Positions 44,160 to 58,200 of a stretch of DNA of 64,000 nucleotides are shown piece after piece. Within the stretch, counting starts at the first letter, position 1, and the number at the start of each line of letters is the position of its first letter. Source of the stretch: Lota lota. Its lineage: Eukaryota > Chordata > Actinopteri > Gadiformes > Lotidae. The notes beneath the pieces were generated by a model that ran no database searches, had not been told where the DNA came from, and saw only the letters and a list, made by a program, of their open reading frames with translations. The stretch spans positions 20,001 through 84,000 of the forward strand of contig JACYXH010000317.1 in assembly GCA_026745465.1 (NCBI GenBank), given 5' to 3'. The position numbers were made by a program, and so were the translations under genes.

Positions 44160-44960
44160 CTATAACACATTCACAATCGGCAAGGAATTCACGTACGGGC
44201 AATGTCGTTTCCTATCCTCGCGTCTCAAAGCGAAAGGTCGGTCGAAACATCCGAGGGTAGTCGTTCCAAAACTGGCCTAACAGGTTCACGTAGAGACTGT
44301 GTGTAGAAACAAGCAAACAAAAAAGGAACAGGCCACGTATGATTCCGCTTGAAGACACCGAGGTATCGAGACGACACCGAGGTTTAAACAGTGGGACATA
44401 TAGGACCGGTCACAAAAACGCCCAACGTTACTTGTTTGCTAGATTAATAATAATAAAAAAAAAAACGTTGACATTGTCGGAATGCAAGCGACACTCGGTC
44501 TGGGGGAGAACCCTGTGAATAGTTTGGGAACACTTTTCCACAAATCCAACAGCCATGTCCCGCAACTCGACCGATCACTGGGAATTCCGCGAAACACGCT
44601 ACAAGTTGAAAAACGCACAAATCTGTCCCGTCAAGCGACGCTTCGATCCCGTTTCGGCCAACACCTAGCTACTACTTGGATCCCCACAACTTTGTTAAAT
44701 AAACTGGAATGCAAGGCGACACCCCGGAAAGGTGATCGAAAACCAAGTTTGAGATCCTACCTTTATTGTATGTTTTCAGATTCCCGTGAACTCAGAGACT
44801 TCCACTCCTCCGCCGTAAGCCTCCTTATCGCAGCTCTAATCACGTTGTTGGAGCTAATACTAGCTGAGGCTGGAAGGGAAGGACACTGACTGGCAGGAAG
44901 AAGACCCGCCCATTCTCTGCGGGAACATTTGAGAGTCTTGAGCTGGCACGCCATTGGCTA
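44160..44960 (-). promoter_or_regulatory. possible Rho promoter / 5' UTR exon region
   Basis: CpG dinucleotides are clearly denser at about 44160-44760 than in the surrounding introns, as expected near a housekeeping promoter. The Rho coding start requires a non-coding exon upstream on the minus strand. No precise transcription start or donor could be fixed. Confidence 0.3.
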
Positions 44961-45249
44961 AGGGGAGGTTTCAACCGTTAGAAATGTCGAGGACCCTACC
45001 GTTAGAGACGAATGACGTCATTATAGAGCGAACCAACAACGTGGGTGGGCGAAATACTTTTTTCTGGGGTTTATATCTCAGTTCTTTGATTCTTTTTTTG
45101 GGGGGGAGGGGGATTTGAAGCAACATCTAAATGTGTGTAATTAATGATCTCTCATGGAAGATACTTCTCAAAATATATACCGACCAATGCCTTACCATTT
45201 TCATTTTGGCCACATGGTTATGAATGGGCAATAATCTGAGCACATGTAA

Positions 45250-45830
45250 GCACATCACATTATTTATTGGACTTTCTTATGCGTAACCAACACACGGTGA
45301 TTCACGTTTCGTGTACTGCGATCCACAAATATTTGGTAGTTGATCTTTGTGAAATAATATCCACACGGATATTTCACGATCCACAAAAACACTTTTTTTT
45401 TTTTACTTGTGTCTCATCCAAGTTGATCCACGGGGATATTTCGCGATCAGCAAATACACAATTTTCGCTTGTGTCATGTACAATTTAATCCACACTCACT
45501 TTTACACAATTGTGGATCGCATGGCTCTTAATTTTTGGCACTTAATTATCTTTGTGGATTTTTGTGCAACATGTGCCACTGCTGATCTGTAAAATGTGAA
45601 TGCGCAAGATTGTATTTGAAAATGCGCAACCCACAGAAGACGATTCACGTTGCGTGTACCGCGATCCACAAATATTTTGTACTAGTACTTTGCAATTACG
45701 ATCCACAAATACAAATTTTTAACTCACATTCAAAACAGATTATGACATATGAACTCCTCTAAACCCATTTGTGGATATCGTAGAGTTTTGTCCAATGTGT
45801 ACCGCAGCTGATCCATAAAAAAATAAAAAG
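45250..45830. repeat. cluster of GATCCACAAATA-type motifs in both orientations
   Basis: GATCCACAAATA or close variants recur at about 45320, 45380, 45424, 45669 and 45701; the reverse form TTGTGGAT occurs at about 45511, 45553 and 45770. TTCACGTT(T/G)CGTGTAC(T/C)GCGAT occurs twice (about 45301 and 45644). This is probably a decayed interspersed repeat with internal inverted structure; the family is not recognised. Confidence 0.55.
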
Positions 45831-45879
45831 GTATGTAAAATGGGGATGCATACACCTGTAGGTGGCAATATGCATATAA

Positions 45880-46293
45880 AAGGAGGTGAGTTAACTCACC
45901 GAGTTAACTGCCAAAACTCGCGAGCATTTGTGCACACAAATAATTATTGCAAGGACCATGACTGCCAAAAATCGCGAGCAAAAATGGCCTGGGGCGCACA
46001 CACAACTAACACATCAGTCGCACATTATTGTTGAGCCCTTTTGCTGCACTCGCACGCAGTATTTCTCTGCACTCAGCAATTCTATAGCCTGTGAGGAGAA
46101 AAGCATTAATTGGGCGTGCACATAGAGTGAAGCAGCACGAAGTAGTGATGGTGCGATCCCACTTATTTCCTTTCCGATCCGATACAAAGTAAAAACCAGG
46201 CTGGTATCACAGATACTAATACCAAAACCGATCGTTTTTGCATATTGTATTTCCTGTATCATTTTTACAACTTCTACAATCACAACAACGGAA
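45880..46293. other. boundary DNA before the satellite
   Basis: Contains the palindrome GTGAGTTAACTCAC (45886-45899), two direct copies of ACTGCCAAAA(C/A)TCGCGAGCA (about 45908 and 45960) and, at about 46140-46240, a segment of CGATCCGATAC / GATACTAATACC type seen in some hAT-like fish repeats. No gene. Confidence 0.4.
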
Positions 46294-49200
46294 TCTAACA
46301 GGGTAGCTGTGTTGTTAAACCTAACCGGGTAGCCGTGTTGTTAATCCTAACCGGGTAGCTGTGTTGTTAAACCTAACCGGGTAGCCGTGTTGTTAATCCT
46401 AACCGGGTAGCCGTGTTGTTAAACCTAACCGGGTACCTAACCGGGTAGCCGTGTTGTTAAACCTAATCATGTAGCCGTGTTGGTAAACCAAACCGGGTAG
46501 CTGTGTTGTTACACCTAACCGGGTAGCTGTGTTGTTAAACCTAACCGGGTAGCTGTGTTGTTAAACCTAACCGGGTACCTAACCGGGTAGCCGTGTTGTT
46601 AAACCTAATCATGTAGCCGTGTTGCTAAACCAAACCGGGTAGCTGTGTTGTTACACCTAACCGGGTAGCTGTGTTGTTAAACCTAACCGGGTAGCTGTGA
46701 TGTTAAACCTAACCGGGTAGCTGTGATGTTAAACCTAACCGGGTAGCTGTGTTGTTAAACCTAACCGCGTAGCTGTGTGGTTAAACCTAACCGGGCAGCT
46801 GTGTGGTTAATCCTAACCGTTTAGCTGTGTTGTTAAACCTGACCGGGTAGCTGTATTGTTAAACCTAATCGGGTAGCTGTGATGTTAAACCTAACCGGGT
46901 AGCTGTGTTGTTAAACCTAACCGGGTAGCTGTATTGTTAAACCTAACCGGGTAGCAGTGTTGCTAAACCTAACCGGGTAGCTGTGTTGTTAAACCTAACC
47001 GGGTACCTAACCGGGTAGTCGTGTTGTTAAACCTAACCGGGTAGCCGTGTTGCTAAACCAAACCGGGTATCTGTGTAGTTAAACCTAACCGGGTAGCTGT
47101 GTTGTTAAACCTAACCGGGTAGCTGTGTTGTTAAACCAAACCGGGTAGCTGTGATGTTAAACCTAACCGGGTAGTTGTGTTGTTTAACCTAACCGGGTAC
47201 CTAACCGGGTAGTCGTGTTGTTAAACCTAACCGGGTAGCCGTGTTGCTAAACCAAACCGGGTAGCTGTGTAGTTAAACCTAACCGGGTAGCTGTGTTGTT
47301 AAACCTAACCGCGTAGCTGTGTGGTTAAACCTAACCGGGCAGCTGTGTGGTTAATCCTAAACGTTTAGCTGTGTTGTTAAACCTGACCGGGTAGCTGTAT
47401 TGTTAAACCTAATGGGGTAGCTGTGATGTTAAACCTAACCGGGTAGCTGTGTTGTTAAACCTAACCGGGTAGCTGTATTGTTAAACCTAACCGGGTAGCA
47501 GTGTTGCTAAACCTAACCGGGTAGCTGTGTTGTTAAACCTAACCGGGTACCTAACCGGGTAGTCGTGTTGTTAAACCTAACCGGGTAGCCGTGTTGCTAA
47601 ACCAAACCTGGTAGCTGTGTAGTTAAACCTAACCGGGTAGCTGTGTTGTTAAACCTAACCGGGTAGCTGTGTTGTTAAACCTAACCAGGTAGCTGTGATG
47701 TTAAACCTAACCAGGTAGCTGTGTTGTTTAACCTAACCGGGTAGCTGTGTGGTTAAACCTAACCGGGCAGCTGTGTGGTTAATCCTAACCGTTTAGCTGT
47801 GTTGTTAAACCTAACCGGGTAGCTGTATTGTTAAACCTAACCGGGTAGCTGTGATGTTAAACCTAACCGGGTAGCTGTGATGTTAAACCTAACCGGGTAG
47901 CTGTGTTGTTAAACCTAACCGGGTAGCTGTGATGTTAAACCTAACCGGGTAGCTGTGTTGTTAAACCTAACCGGTTAGCTGTGTTGTAAAACCTAACCGG
48001 GTAGCCATGTTGCTAAACCAAACCGGGTAGCTGTTTTGTTAAACCTAACCGGGTACCTAACCGGGTAGCATTTTTGGTAAACCTAACCGGGTAGCCGTGT
48101 TGCTAAACCAAACCGGGTAGCTGTGTTGTTAAACCTAACCGGGTAGCAGTGTTGTTAAACCTAACCGGGTAGCTGTGTTGTTAAACCTAACCGGGTAGCT
48201 GTGTTGTTAAACCTAACCGGGTAGCTGTGTTGTTAAACCTAACCGGGTAGCTGTGTTGTTAAACCTAACCGGGTAGCTGTGTTGTTAAACCTAACCAGGT
48301 AGCCGTGTTGCTAAACCAAACCGGGTAGCTGTGTTGTTAAACCTAACCGGGTACCTAACCGGGTAGCCGTGTTGTTAAACCTAACCGGGTAGCCGTGTTG
48401 CTAAACCAAACCGGGTAGCCGTGTTGTTAAACCTAACCGGGTAGCCGTGTTGTTAAACCTAACCGGGTAGCCGTGTTGTTACACCTAAACAGGTAGCAGT
48501 GTTGTTAAATCTAACAGGGTAGCCGTGTTGTTTAACCTAACCGGGCAGCTGTGTTGGTAATGCTAACCGGGTAGCTGTGTTATTAAACATAACCGTGTAG
48601 CTGTGTTGTTAAACCTAACCGGGTAGCTGTGATGTTAAACCTAACCGGGTAGCTGTGTTGTTAAACCTAACCGGGTAGCTGTGTGGTTAAACCTAACCGG
48701 GCAGCTGTGTGGTTAATCCTAACCATTTAGCTGTGTTGTTAAACCTGACCGGGTAGCTGTATTGTTAAACCTAACCGGGTAGCTGTGATGTTAAACCTAA
48801 CCGGGTAGCTGTGTTGTTAAACCTAACTGGGTAGCTGTATTGTTAAACCTAACCGGGTAGCAGTGTTGCTAAACCTAAACAGGTAGCTGTGTTGTTAAAC
48901 CTAACCGGGTACCTAACCGGGTAGTCGTGTTGTTAAACCTAACCGGGTAGCCGTGTTGCTAAACAAAACCGGGTAGCTGTGTAGTTAATCCTAACCGTTT
49001 AGCTGTGTTGTTAAACCTGAACGGGTAGCTGTATTGTTAAACCTAACCGGGTAGCTGTGATGTTAAACCTAACCGGGTAGCTGTGTTGTTAAACCTAACC
49101 GGGTAGCTGTATTGTTAAACCTAACCGGGTAGCAGTGTTGCTAAACCTAAACGGGTAGCTGTGTTATTAAACATAACCGTGTAGCTGTGTTGTTAAACCT

Positions 49201-52200
49201 AACCGGGTAGCTGTGATGTTAAACCTAACCGGGTAGCTGTGTTGTTTAACCTAACCGGGTAGCTGTGTGGTTAAACCTAACCGGGCAGCTGTGTGGTTAA
49301 TCCTAACCGTTTAGCTGTGTTGTTAAACCTAATCGGGTAGCTGTGATGTTAAACCTAACCGGGTAGCTGTGTTGTTAAACCTAACCGGGTAGCTGTATTG
49401 TTAAACCTAACCGGGTAGCAGTGTTGCTAAACCTAACCGGGTAGCTGTGTTGTTAAACCTAACCGGGTACCTAACCGGGTAGTCGTGTTGTTAAACCTAA
49501 CCGGGTAGCCGTGTTGCTAAACCAAACGGGGTATCTGTGTAGTTAAACCTAACCGGGTAGCTGTGTTGTTAAACCTAACCGGGTAGCTGTGTTGTTAAAC
49601 CTAACCGGGTAGCTGTGATGTTAAACCTAACCGGGTAGCTGTGTTGTTTAACCTAACCGGGTACCTAACCGGGTAGTCGTGTTGTTAAACCTAACCGGGT
49701 AGCCGTGTTGCTAAACCAAACCGGGTAGCTGTGTATTTAAACCTAACCGGGTAGCTGTGTTGTTAAACCTAACCGCGTAGCTGTGTTGTTAAACCTGACC
49801 GGGTAGCTGTGTTGTTAAACCTAATCGGGTAGCTGTGATGTTAAACCTAACCGGGTAGCTGTGTTGTTAAACCTAACCGGGTAGCTGTATTGTTAAACCT
49901 AACCGGGTAGCAGTGTTGCTAAACCTAACCGGGTAGCTGTGTTGTTAAACCTAACCGGGTACCTAACCGGGTAGTCGTGTTGTTAAACCTAACTGGGTAG
50001 CCGTGTTGCTAAACCAAACCGGGTAGCCGTGTTGTTAAACCTAACCGGGTAGCCGTGTTGTTAAACCTAACCGGGTAGCCGTGTTGTTACACCTAAACAG
50101 GTAGCAGTGTTGTTAAATCTAACAGGGTAGCCGTGTTGTTTAACCTAACCGGGCAGCTGTGTTGGTAATGCTAACCGGGAAGCTGTGTTATTAAACATAA
50201 CCGTGTAGCTGTGTTGTTAAACCTAACCGGGTAGCTGTGATGTTAAACCTAACCGGGTAGCTCTGTTGTTAAACCTAACCGGGTAGCTGTGTGGTTAAAC
50301 CTAACCGGGCAGCTGTGTGGTTAATCCTAACCGTTTAGCTGTGTTGTTAAACCTGACCGGGTAGCTGTATTGTTAAACCTAACCGGGTAGCTGTGATGTT
50401 AAACCTAACCGGGTAGCTGTGTTGTTAAACCTAACCGGGTAGCTGTATTGTTAAACCTAACCGGGTAGCAGTGTTGCTAAACCTAAACGGGTAGCTGTGT
50501 TATTAAACATAACCGTGTAGCTGTGTTGTTAAACCTAACCGGGTAGCTGTGATGTTAAACCTAACCGGGTAGCTGTGTTGTTTAACCTAACCGCGTAGCT
50601 GTGTGGTTAATCCTAACCGTTTAGCTGTGTTGTTAAACCTAATCGGGTAGCAGTGATGTTAAACCTAACCGGGTAGCTGTGTTGTTAAACCTAACCGGGT
50701 AGCTGTATTGTTAAACCTAACCGGGTAGCAGTGTTGCTAAACCTAACCGGGTAGCTGTGTTGTTAAACCTAACCGGGTACCTAACCGGGTAGTCGTGTTG
50801 TTAAACCTAACCGGGTAGCCGTGTTGCTAAACCAAACGGGGTATCTGTGTAGTTAAACCTAACCGGGTAGCTGTGTTGTTAAACCTAACCGGGTAGCTGT
50901 GTTGTTAAACCTAACCGGGTAGCTGTGATGTTAAACCTAACCGGGTAGCTGTGTTGTTTAACCTAACCGGGTACCTAACCGGGTAGTCGTGTTGTTAAAC
51001 CTAACCGGGTAGCCGTGTTGCTAAACCAAACCGGGTAGCTGTGTAGTTAAACCTAACCGGGTAGCTGTGTAGTTAAACCTAACCGGTTAGCTGTGTTGTA
51101 AAACCTAACCGGGTAGCCGTGTTGCTAAACCAAACCGGGTAGCTGTTTTGTTAAACCTAACCGGGTACCTAACCGGGTAGCAGTGTTGTTAAACCTAACC
51201 GGGTAGCCGTGTTGCTAAACCAAACCGGGTAGCTGTGTTGTTAAACCTAACCGGGTAGCAGTGTTGTTAAACCTAACCGGGTAGCTGTGTTGTTAAACCT
51301 AACCGGGTAGCTGTGTTGTTAAACCTAACCGGGTAGCTGTGTTGTAAAACCTAACCGGTTAGCCGTGTTGCTAAACCAAACCGGGTAGCTGTTTTGTTAA
51401 ACCTAACCGGGTACCTAACCGGGTAGCAGTGTTGTTAAACCTAACCGGGTAGCCGTGTTGCTAAACCAAACCGGGTAGCTGTGTTGTTAAACCTAACCGG
51501 GTAGCAGTGTTGTTAACCTAACCGGGTAGCTGTGTTGTTAAACCTAACCGGGTAGCTGTGTTGTTAAACCTAACCGGGTAGCTGTATTGTTAAACTTAAC
51601 CGGGTATGCAGTGTTGCTTAAACCTAAACGGGTAGCTGTGTTATTTAACATAAACCGTGTAGCTGTGTTGTTAAACCTAACCGGGTAGCTGTGATGTTAA
51701 AACCTAACCGGGTACGTAGCTGTGTTGTTTAACCTAACCGCGTAGCTGTGTGGTTAATCCTAACCGTTAGCTGTGTTGTTAAACCTAATCGGGTAGCAGT
51801 GATGTTAAACCTAACCGGGTAGCTGTGTTGTTAAACCTAACGGGTAGCTGTATTGTTAAACCTAACCGGGTAGCAGTGTGCTAAACCTAACCGGGTAGCT
51901 GTGTCTTGTTAAACCTAACCGGGTACCTAACGGGTAGTCGTGTTGTTAAACCTAACCCGGGTAGCCGTGTTGCTAAACCAAACGGGGTATCTGTGTAGTT
52001 AAACCTAACCGGGTAGCTGTGTTGTTAAACCTAACCGGGTAGCTGTGTTGTTAAATCTAACGGGTAGCTGTGATGTTAAACCTAACCGGGTAGCTGTGTT
52101 GTTTAACCTAACGGGTACCTAACCGGGTAGTGGTGTTGTTAAACCTAACCGGGTAGCCGTGTTGCTAAACCAAACCGGGTAGCTGTGTAGTTAAACCTAA

Positions 52201-55200
52201 CCGGGTAGCTGTGTTGTTAAACCTAACCGCGTAGTTGTGTGGTTAAACCTAACCGGGCAGCTGTGGTGTTAATCCTAACCGTTTAGCTGTGTTGTTAAAC
52301 CTGACCGGGTAGCTGTATTGTTAAACATAATCGGGTACCTGTGATGTTAAACCTAACCGGGTAGCTGTGTTGTTAAACCTAACCGGGTAGCTGTATTGTT
52401 AAACCTAACTGGGTAGCAGTGTTGCTAAACCTAACCGGGTAGCTGTGTTGTTAAACCTAACCGGGTACCTAACCGGGTAGTCGTGTTGTTAAACCTAACC
52501 GGGTAGCCGTGTTGCTAAACCAAACCGGGTAGCTGTGTAGTTAAACCTAACCGGGTAGCTGTGTTGTTAAACCTAACCGGGTAGCTGTGTTGTAAAACCT
52601 AACCGGGTAGCTGTGTTGTTAAACCTAACCGGGTAGCTGTGTTGTTAAACCTAACCGGGTAGCTGTGTGGTTAAACCTAACCGGGTAGCTGTGTGGTTAA
52701 TCCTAACCGTGTAGCTGTGTGGTTAAACCTAACCGGGTAGCTGTGTTGTTTAACGTAACCGGGTAGCTGTGTTGTTAAACCTAACTGGGTAGCTGTGATG
52801 TTAAACCTAACCGGGTAGCTGTGTTGTTAAACCTAACCGGTTAGCTGTGTTGTAAAACCTAACCGGGTAGCCGTGTTGCTAAACCAAACCGGGTAGCTGT
52901 TTTGTTAAACCTAACCGGGTACCTAACCGGGTAGCAGTGTTGGTAAACCTAACCGGGTAGCTGTGTTGTTAAACCTAACCGGGTAGCTGTGTGGTTAAAC
53001 CTAACCGGGTAGCTGTGTGGTTAATCCTAACCGTGTAGCTGTGTGGTTAAACCTAACCGGGTAGCTGTGTTGTTTAACCTAACCGGGTAGCTGTGTTGTT
53101 AAACCTAACCGGGTAGCTGTGATGTTAAACCTAACCGGGTAGCTGTGTTGTTAAACCTAACCGGTTAGCTGTGTTGTAAAACCTAACCGGGTAGCCGTGT
53201 TGCTAAACCAAACCGGGTAGCTGTGTTGTTAAACCTAACCAGGTAGCAGTGTTGCTAAACCAAACCGGGTAGCTGTGTTGTTAAACCTAACCGGGTACCT
53301 AACCGGGTAGTCGTGTTGTTAAACCTAACTGGGTAGCCGTGTTGCTAAACCAAACTGGGTAGCCGTGTTGTTAAACCTAACCGGGTAGCCGTGTTGTTAA
53401 ACCTAACCGGGTAGCCGTGTTGTTACACCTAAACAGGTAGCAGTGTTGTTAAATCTAACAGGGTAGCCGTGTTGTTTAACCTAACCGGGCAGCTGTGTTG
53501 GTAATGCTAACCGGGTAGCTGTGTTATTAAACATAACCGTGTAGCTGTGTTGTTAAACCTAACCGGGTAGCTGTGATGTTAAACCTAACCGGGTAGCTGT
53601 GTTGTTAAACCTAACCGGGTAGCTGTGTGGTTAAACCTAACCGGGCAGCTGTGTGGTTAATCCTAACCGTTTAGCTGTGTTGTTAAACCTGACCGGGTAG
53701 CTGTATTGTTAAACCTAACCGGGTAGCTGTGATGTTAAACCTAACCGGGTAGCTGTGTTGTTAAACCTAACTGGGTAGCTGTATTGTTAAACCTAACCGG
53801 GTAGCAGTGTTGCTAAACCTAAACAGGTAGCTGTGTTGTTAAACCTAACCGGGTACCTAACCGGGTAGTCGTGTTGTTAAACCTAACCGGGTAGCCGTGT
53901 TGCTAAACCAAACCGGGTAGCTGTGTAGTTAATCCTAACCGTTTAGCTGTGTTGTTAAACCTAACCGGGTAGCTGTATTGTTAAACCTAACCGGGTAGCT
54001 GTGATGTTAAACCTAACCGGGTAGCTGTGTTGTTAAACCTAACCGGGTAGCTGTATTGTTAAACCTAACCGGGTAGCTGTATTGTTAAACCTAACCGGGT
54101 AGCTGTGATGTTAAACCTAACCGGGTAGCTGTGTTGTTAAACCTAACCGGGTAGCTGTATTGTTAAACCTAACCGGGTAGCAGTGTTGCTAAACCTAACC
54201 GGGTAGCTGTGTTGTTAAACCTAACCGGGTATCTGTGTAGTTAAACCTAACCGGGTAGCTTTGTTGTTAAACCTAACCGGGTAGCTGTGTTGTTAAACCT
54301 AACCGGGTAGCTGTGATGTTAAACCTAACCGGTTAGCTGTGTTGTTTAACCTAACCGGGTACCTAACCGGGTAGTCGTGTTGTTAAACCTAACCGGGTAG
54401 CCGTGTTGCTAAACCAAACCGGGTAGCTGTGTAGTTAAACCTAACCGGGTAGCTGTGTTGTTAAACCTAACCGCGTAGTTGTGTGGTTAAACCTAACCGG
54501 GCAGCTGTGTGGTTAATCCTAACCGTTTAGCTGTGTTGTTAAACCTGACTGAGTAGCTGTATTGTTAACCCTAATCGGGTAGCTGTGATGTTAAACCTAA
54601 CCGGGTAGCTGTGTTGTTAAACCTAAGCGGGTAGCTGTATTGTTAAACCTAACCGGGTAGCAGTGTTGCTAAACCTAACCGGGTAGCTGTGTTGTTAAAC
54701 CTAACCGGGTACCTAACCGGGTAGTCGTGTTGTTAAACCTAACCGGGTAGCCGTGTTGCTAAACCAAACCGGGTAGCTGTGTAGTTAAACCTAACCGGGT
54801 AGCTGTGTTGTTAAACGTAACCGGGTAGCTGTGTTGTTAAACCTAACCAGGTAGCTGTGATGTTAAACCTAACCAGGTAGCTGTGTTGTTTAACCTAACC
54901 GGGTAGCTGTGTGGTTAAACCTAACCGGGCAGCTGTGTGGTTAAACCTAACCGGGCAGCTGTGTTGTTAAACCTAACCGGGTAGCTGTATTGTTAAACCT
55001 AACCGGGTAGCTGTGATGTTAAACCTAACCGGGTAGCTGTGTTGTTAAACCTAACCGGGTAGCTGTGTTGTTAAACCTAACCGGGTAGCTGTGTTGTTAA
55101 ACCTAACCGGGTAGCTGTGTTGTTAAACCTAACCGGGTAGCTGTGTTGTTAAACCTAACCGGGTAGCTGTGTGGTTAAACCTAACCGGGTAGCTGTGTGG

Positions 55201-58200
55201 TTAATCCTAACCGTGTAGCTGTGTGGTTAAACCTAACCGGGTAGCTGTGTTGTTTAACCTAACCGGGTAGCTGTGTTGTTAAACCTAACCGGGTAGCTGT
55301 GTTGTTAAACCTAACCGGGTAGCTGTGTTGTTAAACCTAACCAGGTAGCTGTGATGTTAAACCTAACCAGGTAGCTGTGTTGTTTAACCTAACCGGCTAG
55401 CTGTGTGGTTAAACCTAACCGGGCAGCTGTGTGGTTAATCCTAACCGTTTAGCTGTGTTGTTAAACCTAACCGGGTAGCTGTGATATTAAACCTAACCGG
55501 GTAGCTGTGTTGTTAAACCTAACCGGGTAGCTGTGTTGTTTAACCTAACCGGGTAGCTGTATTGTTAAACCTAACCGGGTAGCAGTGTTGCTAAACCTAA
55601 CCGGGTAGCTGTGTTGTTAAACCTAACCGGGTACCTAACAGGGTAGTCGTGTTGTTAAACCTAACCGGGTAGCCGTGTTGCTAAACCAAACCGGGTATCT
55701 GTGTAGTTAAACCTAACCGGGTAGCTTTGTTGTTAAACCTAACCGGGTAGCTGTGTTATTAAACCTAACCGGGTAGCTGTGATGTTAAACCTAACCGGGT
55801 AGCTGTGTTGTTTAACCTAACCGGGTACCTAACCGGGTAGTGGTGTTATTAAACCTAACCGGGTAGCCGTGTTGCTAAACCAAACCGGGTAGCTGTGTAG
55901 TTAAACCTAACCGGGTAGCTGTGTTGTTAAACCTAACCGCGTAGTTGTGTGGTTAAACCTAACCGGGCAGCTGTGGTGTTAATCCTAACCGTTTAGCTGT
56001 GTTGTTAAACCTGACCGGGTAGCTGTATTGTTAAACATAATCGGGTACCTGTGATGTTAAACCTAACCGGGTAGCTGTGTTGTTAAACCTAACCGGGTAG
56101 CTGTATTGTTAAACCTAACCGGGTAGCAGTGTTGCTAAACCTAACCGGGTAGCTGTGTTGTTAAACCTAACCGGGTACCTAACCGGGTAGTCGTGTTGTT
56201 AAACCTAACCGGGTAGCCGTGTTGCTAAACCAAACCGGGTAGCTGTGTTGTTAAACCTAACCGGGTAGCTGTGTTGTTAAACCTAACCGGGTAGCTGTGT
56301 TGTTAAACCTAACCGGGTAGCTGTGTTGTTAAACCTAACCGGGTAGCTGTGTTGTTAAACCTAACCGGGTAGCTGTGTGGTTAAACCTAACCGGGTAGCT
56401 GTGTGGTTAATCCTAACCGTGTAGCTGTGTGGTTAAACCTAACCGGGTAGCTGTGTTGTTTAACGTAACCGGGTAGCTGTGTTGTTAAACCTAACTGGGT
56501 AGCTGTGATGTTAAACCTAACCGGGTAGCTGTGTTGTTAAACCTAACCGGTTAGCTGTGTTGTAAAACCTAACCGGGTAGCCGTGTTGCTAAACCAAACC
56601 GGGTAGCTGTTTTGTTAAACCTAACCGGGTACCTAACCGGGTAGCAGTGTTGGTAAACCTAACCGGGTAGCTGTGTTGTTAAACCTAACCGGGTAGCTGT
56701 GTGGTTAAACCTAACCGGGTAGCTGTGTGGTTAATCCTAACCGTGTAGCTGTGTGGTTAAACCTAACCGGGTAGCTGTGTTGTTTAACCTAACCGGGTAG
56801 CTGTGTTGTTAAACCTAACCGGGTAGCTGTGATGTTAAACCTAACCGGGTAGCTGTGTTGTTAAACCTAACCGGTTAGCTGTGTTGTAAAACCTAACCGG
56901 GTAGCCGTGTTGCTAAACCAAACCGGGTAGCTGTGTTGTTAAACCTAACCAGGTAGCAGTGTTGCTAAACCAAACCGGGTAGCTGTGTTGTTAAACCTAA
57001 CCGGGTACCTAACCGGGTAGTCGTGTTGTTAAACCTAACTGGGTAGCCGTGTTGCTAAACCAAACTGGGTAGCCGTGTTGTTAAACCTAACCGGGTAGCC
57101 GTGTTGTTAAACCTAACCGGGTAGCCGTGTTGTTACACCTAAACAGGTAGCAGTGTTGTTAAATCTAACAGGGTAGCCGTGTTGTTTAACCTAACCGGGC
57201 AGCTGTGTTGGTAATGCTAACCGGGTAGCTGTGTTATTAAACATAACCGTGTAGCTGTGTTGTTAAACCTAACCGGGTAGCTGTGATGTTAAACCTAACC
57301 GGGTAGCTGTGTTGTTAAACCTAACCGGGTAGCTGTGTGGTTAAACCTAACCGGGCAGCTGTGTGGTTAATCCTAACCGTTTAGCTGTGTTGTTAAACCT
57401 GACCGGGTAGCTGTATTGTTAAACCTAACCGGGTAGCTGTGATGTTAAACCTAACCGGGTAGCTGTGTTGTTAAACCTAACTGGGTAGCTGTATTGTTAA
57501 ACCTAACCGGGTAGCAGTGTTGCTAAACCTAAACAGGTAGCTGTGTTGTTAAACCTAACCGGGTACCTAACCGGGTAGTCGTGTTGTTAAACCTAACCGG
57601 GTAGCCGTGTTGCTAAACCAAACCGGGTAGCTGTGTAGTTAATCCTAACCGTTTAGCTGTGTTGTTAAACCTGACCGGGTAGCTGTATTGTTAAACCTAA
57701 CCGGGTAGCTGTGATGTTAAACCTAACCGGGTAGCTGTGTTGTTAAACCTAACCGGGTAGCTGTATTGTTAAACCTAACCGGGTAGCAGTGTTGCTAAAC
57801 CTAAACGGGTAGCTGTGTTGTTAAACCTAACCGGGTACCTAACCGGGTAGTCGTGTTGTTAAACCTAACCGGGTAGCCGTGTTGTAAAACCAAACCGGGT
57901 AGCTGTGTAGTTAAACCTAACCGGGTAGCTGTGTTGGTATACCTAACCGGATAGCTGTGTTGTTAAACCTAACCGGGTAGCTGTGATGTTAAACCTAACC
58001 GGGTAGCTGTGTTGTTTAACCTAACCGGGTAGCTGTGTGGTTAAACCTAACCGGGCAGCTGTGTGGTTAATCCTAACCGTTTAGCTGTGTTGTTAAACCT
58101 AATCGGGTAGCTGTGATGTTAAACCTAACCGGGTAGCTGTGTTGTTAAACCTAACCGGGTAGCTGTATTGTTAAACCTAACCGGGTAGCAGTGTTGCTAA

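Noticed and set aside
44482..44889. 135-codon forward open frame
   Set aside because: CpG-rich, no splice or family support; it probably overlaps the Rho promoter region.
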